In this document: positions 14,393 to 19,891 of the stretch, in pieces
Position numbering within the stretch: position 1 is the first letter of the stretch
Layout of the letters: each line of letters begins with the position of its first letter
Assembly: GCA_900772575.1 (NCBI GenBank)
Contig: CAAHEN010000114.1
Span: 1-19,891 of the forward strand
Direction: 5' to 3'
DNA length: 19,891 nucleotides
DNA from: Bacteroidaceae bacterium
Lineage (GTDB): Bacteria; Bacteroidota; Bacteroidia; Bacteroidales; Bacteroidaceae
Position numbers and translations under genes: made by a program
The notes under the pieces: model-generated
Databases searched by the model: none
Seen by the model: only the letters and a program-made list of their open reading frames with translations
Told to the model about the DNA's origin: nothing

Positions 14393-15415
14393 TCATTTGG
14401 TGCGGTAGAACGTGACGTCGGATTCCTCGCCTGTGTCGGTGTCCGTGATGATGACGCGGAACGTATTCTCAGAGACTGCCTTGACCTTCAGGAGCGACAC
14501 CTGGAGCTCGCCGTCCACGTAGCTCTCCAGCCTGAAGGTGAAGGTTGAGGCGTCGTAGGTCCATTTGAAACCGTAAGTGCCCTCATCGTCGCCGGTCGTG
14601 CCTGTGCCGTCGCTGTTGATGATGATCCAGACGCTCTCGGGGCCGGCATAGAGGGCCCATTTCTTGTTGAAGACACTGCTGATGTCGGCGGTGCCGCCGC
14701 CACCCTGGCTGCTCCCGACGCGTTGCAGCGTGAGGCGCTTCGGCTCGTCGTTTATCTCGAAGCCGTCGACGGTCAGTTCGTCGTCCGTCAGGCTGACGAC
14801 GGTCATCGTGAAGCCATCGCCATCGGTAATCACATGCGTGTCCTCATTGTAGGTATAGGTTGTGGAGCGTGACGCACCGTCACCATAGACGATGGTGTAA
14901 TTGCCCTCGGCGTCGAAGGTCATGGTCAGTATCCCCGAGCCCAGTCTCCATGTGCCGTAGATCTTCGTGATGTCGATGCCGGTGGCGGGTGAGTCGCCGT
15001 CGCCGCTGGCCTTGGCGGCCGTGTAGGTGTCGCCGTCTGAGTCGGTGATGACGAGCTGGCTGCCCGAGGCCGAGACGAGTTTCCAGACCTCTTGGTCGCC
15101 ACTGTTGTCGGTCATGACGATGGTGCGCGTGCTGGCCACGTAGAAGTACGTGAAATGGATGACCCTGCTGACTTCGGTCTTCGCGGCGAGGCCCTTGTGC
15201 TGGGCGTAGGCGTTGCCGCTGTAGAACGTCATGTAGCCCGTGCCGTCGCTCTTGAAGGTGACGTCGTAGTTGTCGTCGGCGAAGTTCCACGTGCCGATGA
15301 GTTCCTCAGGGATGGCGTCGCCCTGATTGTCGTCGTCGCTCTCGCAAGCCGTGAGTGTGAACGCCACTGCCAGCAGCGACAGCAGTGCCAGTGTCCAAGT
15401 CTTGATTGCTTTCAT
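14393..15415 (-). CDS. Lipoprotein with three lipocalin-like modules
   Basis: The ATG at 15415 (MKAIKTWTLALLSLLAVAFT, then LTAC) gives 340 residues with lipidated Cys 24. The Cys is followed by ESDDD, an acidic stretch typical of surface-exposed Bacteroidetes lipoproteins. Three similar beta-rich modules follow. The first starts LIGTWNFADDNYDVTFKSDG, the second IYGTWRLGSGILTMTFDAEG, and the third NKKWALYAGPESVWIIINSDG. Each continues with short strands and polar turns, as in lipocalin-like domains common in this phylum (the lipocalin-like and DUF4923/DUF5004 group). Modules 1 and 2 are joined by a flexible Ser/Gly/Asp-rich linker. A binding function is likely; ligand and role are unknown. It has its own pair of promoters and no clear operon partner. 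Confidence 0.8.
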   Translation of the reverse strand: MKAIKTWTLALLSLLAVAFTLTACESDDDNQGDAIPEELIGTWNFADDNYDVTFKSDGTGYMTFYSGNAYAQHKGLAAKTEVSRVIHFTYFYVASTRTIVMTDNSGDQEVWKLVSASGSQLVITDSDGDTYTAAKASGDGDSPATGIDITKIYGTWRLGSGILTMTFDAEGNYTIVYGDGASRSTTYTYNEDTHVITDGDGFTMTVVSLTDDELTVDGFEINDEPKRLTLQRVGSSQGGGGTADISSVFNKKWALYAGPESVWIIINSDGTGTTGDDEGTYGFKWTYDASTFTFRLESYVDGELQVSLLKVKAVSENTFRVIITDTDTGEESDVTFYRTK

Positions 15416-15525
15416 GGTGCTTATGTTTATAGAAGGTGGAAAATGAAATTGCGCGTGCAGGGGATAGGGTGGGGCAGGCGTCATCAGGCTTCCTTAGGTT
15501 GGCTGGGCCGCAACCTATCTCACGG

Positions 15526-15533
15526 CAAAGATA
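15526..15533 (-). promoter_or_regulatory. Proximal promoter -7 box (TATCTTTG) of the lipoprotein gene
   Basis: This is an exact TAnnTTTG match on the minus strand, about 110 bp upstream of the lipoprotein start. It sits inside a small inverted repeat (CTATCT..AGATAG). Confidence 0.5.
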
Positions 15534-15599
15534 GTGCAAGTCGAGAGCAGGATCACCAAGCTTGCTTGGATGTCATGCAGAGACGCCGCCTATCTTCTG

Positions 15600-15607
15600 C
15601 AAAGATA
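15600..15607 (-). promoter_or_regulatory. Distal promoter -7 box (TATCTTTG) of the lipoprotein gene
   Basis: This is the second exact TAnnTTTG match, 74 bp further upstream. TTTC lies 18 nt before it and may act as a near-consensus -33 element. It too lies within a CTATCTT..AAGATAG palindrome. Of the two tandem boxes this one has the better upstream element. Confidence 0.5.
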
Positions 15608-15643
15608 GTTCTTTTTAAGAAACAAGAAACCGCCCAATTGCGC

Positions 15644-15684
15644 CAAACCGCCTGAGCGGCATGTGGCACTGCTCAGACGGTTTG
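15644..15684 (-). terminator. polA terminator hairpin
   Basis: Arms 15644-15657 and 15671-15684 pair over 14 positions around a 13-nt loop. The single mismatch becomes a G-U wobble only when read from the minus strand, which fits its place 40 bp beyond the polA stop. There is no long T-run after the stem. Confidence 0.6.
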
Positions 15685-15724
15685 AATTTCCGCTTATGTG
15701 GTGAAAAAATATTTGTCGGGGCGA

Positions 15725-18493
15725 TCAGTGTGCCTCCAGCCAGTTGGCACCGGTGCCGCAATCGGCGCGGAGCGGCACGTCGGCCTGCCAGGCCCCCTCC
15801 ATCTCCTCGACGACGAGGGCGCGGAGACGGTCGAGCTCCTCGGGCGGCACACTGAAGTTGAGTTCGTCGTGAACCTGGAGAATCATCTTCGCCTTCAGTC
15901 CCTCAGCCGCCAGGCGGCGGTCGATGCGTACCATGGCAATCTTGATGATGTCTGCCGCCGTGCCCTGTATCGGGGCGTTGATGGCGTTGCGCTCGGCATA
16001 GCCGCGGACGACGGCGTTGTGCGAATTGATGTCGGGCAGGTAGCGGCGGCGCCCGAAACACGTCTCGATGTAGCCCTTCTGGCGGGCGGCGGCGATGCTC
16101 TCGTCCATGTAAGCCTTGACGCGGGGGTAGGTGGTGAAGTAATTGTCAATCAGTTCACGGGCCTCGGTGCGGCTGACCTCCATGCGCTCTGCCAGACCGA
16201 AAGCCGAGATGCCATAGATGATGCCGAAGTTGGCTGTCTTGGCCTTGCGGCGCTCGTCGCGGCTGACGGCTTCGAGCGGTTTCTTGAAGATGCGGGCCGC
16301 CGTGGCGGCATGGATGTCGCGGCCGTCGCGAAAGTCCTGAATCATGTGCGGATCCTGGCTGAGGCACGCCATGATGCGGAGCTCTATCTGTGAGTAGTCC
16401 GCAGAGAAGAAGACACAGCCCGGTTCGGGGACAAACGCCCTTCGGATTTCGCGGCCATCGTCGCCGCGGACGGGGATGTTCTGCAGGTTGGGGTTGGAGG
16501 ACGAGAGGCGGCCCGTGGCTGTGACGGCCTGGTTGAACGAGGTGTGAATGTGTCCCGTCTCGGGATTGATGAGGCGGGGTAGGGCGTCGACGTACGTGCC
16601 GATGAGCTTCTTCAGGGCGCGGTGGGCGAGAATCTTCCCGACGATGGGGTGGCGGTGGCGCAGGCGCTCCAGCACCTCCTCACCGGTGGAGTACTGCCCA
16701 CTCTTCGTCTTGCGAGCCCGCTCGTCGAGATGGAGCTCGTCGAAGAGCACCGCGCCCACCTGGCGCGGCGACGAGATGGTGAACGGGTGACCGGCGAGGT
16801 CGTAGATCTCCGCTTCGAGGTGGGCCATGCGCGTCTTGAAGTCGCACCCGGTCTCGGCCAGCGCGTCGGTGTCGAGGCGGACGCCGGTGCGCTCCATGCG
16901 GGCGAGCACCGGGAGCAGGGGCATCTCGATGTCGCGGAAGACGCCCTCTACGCTGTCCTTGCGCATGGCCTCGGAGAGCGGCGCCATGAGCTGGAGCGTG
17001 ACGTCGGCGTCTTCGCAGGCGTAGTCGCGGATCTCGGCTGGGGCGAGATCCACCATGTTGCGCTGGTCCTTTCCCTTCGGCCCGATGAGGGCGTCGATGT
17101 GGATGGTGCGGTAGTGGAGATAGATCTCGGCGAGGTAGTCCATGTTGTGCCGCAACTCGGGCTGCACGACATAGTGGGCCAGCATCGTGTCGAAGAGCGG
17201 CGCTACCGGTTCGGCGCCGTAGCGCGCCAGGACGTTGATGTCATATTTCAGGTTCTGCCCGACCTTCAGAATGGCCGGACTCGTGAAGAGAGGGCGGAAA
17301 GTGTCGACCATCGCCTGGGCCGCAGCCGTTTCACGTGGAACGGCGACGTAATAGGCCTCTCCCTTGCCCGGCGAGAAGCTCATGCCGACGAGACGGGCCG
17401 TCAGCGGGTTGAGTCCGGTTGTCTCGGTGTCAATGCTGACGGTGCCGGATGTCAAAAGTTTTGCGCATAATGAAGCGGCTTCTTCAAGACTTTCAACGAG
17501 ATGATAGTCGTGAGGTATGTCTCCAAGTGTCTTGAGCGTCGTGTTTTCTGACGCCTCCTTCTCCTCGTCCGGAATGGCGTCAAAGAGAGAGCGCATCGTG
17601 GGCCCCTTTTTCGGCGCCGGCGTTTCCTCCGGAAAGAGCTTCTTGATGAACGACCGGAACTCCAGCCGCTCGTAGATGTCACGGAGCGCGGCTTTGTCGG
17701 GTGACTGCCGGCGCAGGTCGGTGAGGTCGACGTCCACCGGCACATCAGTCTTGATTGTCACGAGCATGCGCGAGAAGCGGATCTGCTCGGCGTTGTCCTC
17801 CACTTTCTTGCGGAGTGTCCCCTTGAGCTGGTCGGTGTGGGCGAGGAGGCTGTCGATGCTGCCGAATTGCGCGATGAGTTTTTGCGCGGTCTTCTCGCCG
17901 ACGCCGGGGCAGCCCGGAATGTTGTCGGCTGTGTCGCCCATGAGTCCCAGCAGGTCGATGACCTGCAGCGGCGACGTGATGCCATACTTCTGGCAGACCT
18001 CGTGGACGCCGAGCTCCTCCATCGGTGCGGCGCCGTGGCCGGGGCGGCACATCGTGATGCCTGGCCCGACGAGTTGCGCGTAGTCCTTGTCAGGCGTGAT
18101 CATGAGCACGTCGAGCCCCGCAGCCGCGCCGCGCCGCGCCATCGTGCCGATGACGTCGTCGGCCTCATAGCCCGGCACCTCCAGAATGGGAATGCGGTAG
18201 GCCCGGATGATGTCCTTGATGACAGGTACGGCGCGGCGAATGTCTTCCGGCGTGGCCTCGCGCTGCGCCTTGTAGGCGGCATAGGCCTCGTGGCGGAACG
18301 TCGGGCCGGCAGGGTCGAAGGCCACGGCGATGTGGTCTGGCGACTGCCTGTTCAGGATGTCTTCGAGCGTGTTGACGAAGCCGAAGACAGCCGACGTGTT
18401 CTCACCCTTGGAGTTGATGCGCGGCGACCGTATCAGTGCATAGTAGGCCCTGTATATGAGGGCGTAAGCGTCAAGGAGGTATAAGTTTTCCAT
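15725..18493 (-). CDS. polA: DNA polymerase I
   Basis: The start at 18493 (MENLYLLDAYALIYRAYY) gives 922 residues, about the length of E. coli Pol I. A longer in-frame start at 18541 adds 16 non-conserved residues and is not needed. The N-terminal 5' nuclease (about 1-290) shows GYEADDVIG, TPDKDYAQL and GDTADNIPGCPGVGEKTAQ. The 3'-5' proofreading exonuclease (about 330-520) is intact: D355/E357 in IDTETTGLNP, NLKYDINVLARYG, and Y491/D495 in YACEDADVTLQL. The family A polymerase domain has motif A FFSADYSQIELRIMACLSQD (D699), motif B RRKAKTANFGIIYGISAFG (about 745-763) and motif C LQVHDELNF (D876/E877). It acts in Okazaki-fragment maturation and excision repair. It is transcribed alone, divergently from the prenyl synthase gene, with a hairpin after its stop. 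Confidence 0.98.
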   Translation of the reverse strand: MENLYLLDAYALIYRAYYALIRSPRINSKGENTSAVFGFVNTLEDILNRQSPDHIAVAFDPAGPTFRHEAYAAYKAQREATPEDIRRAVPVIKDIIRAYRIPILEVPGYEADDVIGTMARRGAAAGLDVLMITPDKDYAQLVGPGITMCRPGHGAAPMEELGVHEVCQKYGITSPLQVIDLLGLMGDTADNIPGCPGVGEKTAQKLIAQFGSIDSLLAHTDQLKGTLRKKVEDNAEQIRFSRMLVTIKTDVPVDVDLTDLRRQSPDKAALRDIYERLEFRSFIKKLFPEETPAPKKGPTMRSLFDAIPDEEKEASENTTLKTLGDIPHDYHLVESLEEAASLCAKLLTSGTVSIDTETTGLNPLTARLVGMSFSPGKGEAYYVAVPRETAAAQAMVDTFRPLFTSPAILKVGQNLKYDINVLARYGAEPVAPLFDTMLAHYVVQPELRHNMDYLAEIYLHYRTIHIDALIGPKGKDQRNMVDLAPAEIRDYACEDADVTLQLMAPLSEAMRKDSVEGVFRDIEMPLLPVLARMERTGVRLDTDALAETGCDFKTRMAHLEAEIYDLAGHPFTISSPRQVGAVLFDELHLDERARKTKSGQYSTGEEVLERLRHRHPIVGKILAHRALKKLIGTYVDALPRLINPETGHIHTSFNQAVTATGRLSSSNPNLQNIPVRGDDGREIRRAFVPEPGCVFFSADYSQIELRIMACLSQDPHMIQDFRDGRDIHAATAARIFKKPLEAVSRDERRKAKTANFGIIYGISAFGLAERMEVSRTEARELIDNYFTTYPRVKAYMDESIAAARQKGYIETCFGRRRYLPDINSHNAVVRGYAERNAINAPIQGTAADIIKIAMVRIDRRLAAEGLKAKMILQVHDELNFSVPPEELDRLRALVVEEMEGAWQADVPLRADCGTGANWLEAH

Positions 18494-18516
18494 TTTCAGC
18501 GTGCGTTGAGGCGGTA

Positions 18517-18641
18517 AAAATACGCAAATTTTCAGGAACACCGGGCCTGGAGCGCCCTGTTTTGTGCGTCATGTTTCTTTTAGCGACGGCACCCAGGCTC
18601 TCAGGCGTCACCATGTGCGGCTGGCCACTAAAATACGCAAA
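18517..18641. repeat. 12-bp repeat in the polA / prenyl synthase divergent region
   Basis: AAAATACGCAAA occurs at 18517-18528 and at 18630-18641, in the same orientation, and both flanks contain a later TC-x-CAG-like match. The two copies bracket most of the 202-bp region (18494-18695) between the divergent starts. A weak minus-strand box AAAATTTG (18525-18532, one mismatch to TAnnTTTG) overlaps the left copy and may serve polA. Confidence 0.4.
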
Positions 18642-18668
18642 ATCCTCAGCGCTATCCTGATAAATTCG

Positions 18669-18676
18669 TACTTTTG
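18669..18676 (+). promoter_or_regulatory. Promoter -7 box (TACTTTTG) for the prenyl synthase gene
   Basis: This is an exact TAnnTTTG match ending 19 bp before the ATG, giving a short leader of about 10-15 nt. It argues against the longer reading-frame start at 18564, which would put the promoter inside the gene. No clear TTTG -33 box was seen. Confidence 0.6.
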
Positions 18677-18695
18677 TGGGCAAAAAACCAGACCG

Positions 18696-19673
18696 ATGGA
18701 CGAACTGACCGCGATACGCCAGCCCGTGGAGGGCGAACTTCAGAGCTACAAGGCGCTCTTCGATGAGGCCCTGCGGCACGAGGACGACTACCTCGGGCAT
18801 GCCTTGGCGTATATCCGGCAGCGGCGCGGCAAGATGATGCGCCCCCTGATGGTGCTGCTAGTGGCACGGGAGTGCGGCCATGTCGGCTTGCCGGCCCTCC
18901 ATGCCGCCGTGACACTGGAGCTGCTCCATACGGCCAGTCTCGTCCACGACGACGTGGTCGACGAGAGTGACGAGCGGCGCGGGCAGGCCTCAGCCAATGC
19001 CATCTATGGCAACAAGGTGGCTGTGCTCGTGGGCGACTACCTGCTCTCACGCGCCCTGCGGCAGTCGGCCCTGACGGGCGACATCCGCTGCGTCGACATC
19101 ATCGCCCGGCTCGGTGGCACGCTCTCGGAAGGGGAGGTGCAGCAGTTGGCCAATATCCGTCGCGAAGCGGTCTCGGAAGAGGCCTATTTCAGTGTGATCC
19201 GCCGCAAGACAGCCGAGCTTTTTGCCACCTGTGCCGAGCTCGGCGCACTCGCGCAGGGCGCCGACGAGGCTTTCGTTGAGGTGGCCCGCGCTTTCGGCAG
19301 CCACGTGGGTATGTGCTTCCAGATCCGCGACGACATCTTCGACTACTACGCGGACAGCCGTATCGGAAAGCCCACGGGCAACGACATGCTTGAGGGCAAA
19401 CTGACACTGCCTGCCATCTATGCCCTGGAGCGCCATCCTGAGAACAGCGCTATGCAACAGGCGGCGACCCGCATCAAGGCCGGAGAGGCCACCGCTGAGG
19501 AAATTGCGGCGATGGTCAGTTTTACCAAGGAGGCGGGCGGTATCGACTATGCCTGCGAGGTCATGACCGGCTATCACAAGAAGGCGGCAGACTGCCTGCG
19601 GCACTTCAAGAACGACGCCGTGCGGACAGCGCTGACACGCTATCTCGACTACGTTATAGGGCGCGAGCGCTGA
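18696..19673 (+). CDS. Long-chain polyprenyl diphosphate synthase (IspB-like)
   Basis: This 325-residue trans-prenyltransferase adds isopentenyl diphosphate units to an allylic primer. In this phylum its product usually supplies the menaquinone side chain. GKMMRP (about 45-50) binds diphosphate. The first Asp-rich motif is HTASLVHDDVVDESDERRG (D85, D86, D89), and the second is QIRDDIFDYY (D212, D213, D216). The residue five before the first DDxxD is Ala, with Ser after it. Small residues here leave the product tunnel open, as in octaprenyl-type synthases, so a long chain is expected. The sequence resembles E. coli IspB throughout, including GNKVAVLVGDYLLSRA and LSEGEVQQL. The start at MDELTAIRQP was chosen because of the promoter just upstream. 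It is divergent from polA and ends at a strong terminator. Confidence 0.95.
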   Translation: MDELTAIRQPVEGELQSYKALFDEALRHEDDYLGHALAYIRQRRGKMMRPLMVLLVARECGHVGLPALHAAVTLELLHTASLVHDDVVDESDERRGQASANAIYGNKVAVLVGDYLLSRALRQSALTGDIRCVDIIARLGGTLSEGEVQQLANIRREAVSEEAYFSVIRRKTAELFATCAELGALAQGADEAFVEVARAFGSHVGMCFQIRDDIFDYYADSRIGKPTGNDMLEGKLTLPAIYALERHPENSAMQQAATRIKAGEATAEEIAAMVSFTKEAGGIDYACEVMTGYHKKAADCLRHFKNDAVRTALTRYLDYVIGRER

Positions 19674-19694
19674 GCTTGACGCCTGTATGAGAAT

Positions 19695-19740
19695 AAGGTC
19701 TGGGGCCGCCTGCGACACATCGCAGGCGGCCCCAGACCTT
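19695..19740. terminator. Perfect 21-bp bidirectional terminator
   Basis: Arms 19695-19715 and 19720-19740 are exactly complementary over 21 bp, GC-rich, with a 4-nt loop (CACA). The ends AAGG/CCTT give short T-runs in both directions. It lies between the convergent prenyl synthase (+) and deoC-like (-) 3' ends. Confidence 0.88.
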
Positions 19741-19756
19741 TAGGTGCGGTTCGCGG

Positions 19757-19891
19757 TCAGAACGGTTTCTCGCCGACGAGTTCCTGGGCCAGCAGGTTGG
19801 CCAGCCGGCTCGTGCCGATACGGAACAGGCCCTGCTTGAGCCACTCCTCGCCGAGCAACTCACGCACGATGGTGTAGTAGGTGATGGCATC
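19757..19891 (-). CDS. deoC: Deoxyribose-phosphate aldolase, C-terminal end (partial)
   Basis: Only the last 44 codons are in the window; the gene continues beyond the right edge. The frame reads DAITYYTIVRELLGEEWL, KQGLFRIGTSRLANLLAQEL, then VGEKPF and TGA at 19757-19759. The pattern 'YY-x-IV-x-x-LGEEWL...LFRIG-S-LAN-LL' is the C-terminus of Bacteroidetes-type DeoC, which splits deoxyribose 5-phosphate into glyceraldehyde 3-phosphate and acetaldehyde in deoxynucleoside catabolism. The call rests on a short piece and on family memory. The catalytic lysines are not visible. Confidence 0.75.
   Translation of the reverse strand, partial: DAITYYTIVRELLGEEWLKQGLFRIGTSRLANLLAQELVGEKPF

Larger units (their letters stand above)
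15514..15609. repeat. Duplicated ~21-bp palindromic promoter element
   Basis: CCTATCT..GCAAAGATAGT occurs at 15514-15535 and at 15589-15609, 75 bp apart and in the same orientation. Each copy is an interrupted palindrome whose right half forms the minus-strand -7 box. The rest of the 309-bp gap (15416-15724) holds the polA hairpin and nothing else recognisable. Confidence 0.6.

Noticed and set aside
18564..18695. N-terminal extension of the prenyl synthase from 18564
   Set aside because: The extension is not conserved in the family and contains the TACTTTTG promoter box; the ATG at 18696 fits better.
19654..19890. 78-residue minus-strand ORF at the right end
   Set aside because: It runs through the terminator hairpin and is in a different frame from the deoC-like C-terminus, which matches a known family.
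1..19891. CRISPR array, tRNA, rRNA, integrase, transposase or phage genes
   Set aside because: No regularly spaced repeats, tRNA-like cloverleaf, rRNA sequence or mobility gene motif was found.

Overview
The window reads as chromosomal DNA of a GC-rich member of the Bacteroidales, most likely Prevotellaceae or a close relative. The evidence is BACON, PCMD, calycin-like and Big_5 lipoproteins, C-termini like type IX secretion (T9SS) sorting domains, promoters of the Bacteroidetes TAnnTTTG type, and start codons preceded by A/C-rich leaders instead of Shine-Dalgarno sequences. No rRNA, tRNA, CRISPR array, integrase or transposase was found. Almost every ORF that competes with the genes below is an antisense shadow caused by high GC.

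Region 1 (2-5795, + strand) is a tight run of four exported proteins: a 5'-truncated calcineurin-like phosphoesterase with a LamG-like tail, a secreted protein with two ricin-like modules and a T9SS-like tail, a lipoprotein with three BACON domains and an F5/8C (discoidin) domain, and an endonuclease/exonuclease/phosphatase (EEP) lipoprotein with complete catalytic motifs. Together they look like a cell-surface phosphoester-cleaving locus, possibly the end of a SusCD-type nutrient-acquisition locus that starts left of the window. A perfect 20-bp palindrome ends the region.

Region 2 (5958-13831, - strand) holds two adjacent transcription units. The upstream one is GH3-family adenylating enzyme, Big_5 lipoprotein, DUF3108 protein and PAT-like acetyltransferase. 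The downstream one, with its own promoter, is PCMD lipoprotein, outer-membrane beta-barrel and calycin-like secreted protein.

Region 3 (13832-15724) has a 560-bp gap rich in hairpins, with a plus-strand promoter feeding a possible ~90-nt structured RNA. It also has a lipoprotein with three lipocalin-like modules, downstream of two near-identical promoter elements.

Region 4 (15725-19891) is housekeeping: polA (complete, proofreading intact) on the minus strand, a divergent long-chain polyprenyl diphosphate synthase on the plus strand, a strong 21-bp bidirectional terminator, and the 3' end of a probable deoC on the minus strand.

No clearly new defence or mobile system is visible. The least explained parts are the phosphoesterase locus, the GH3/Big_5/DUF3108 operon and the structured intergenic region around 14.1 kb.
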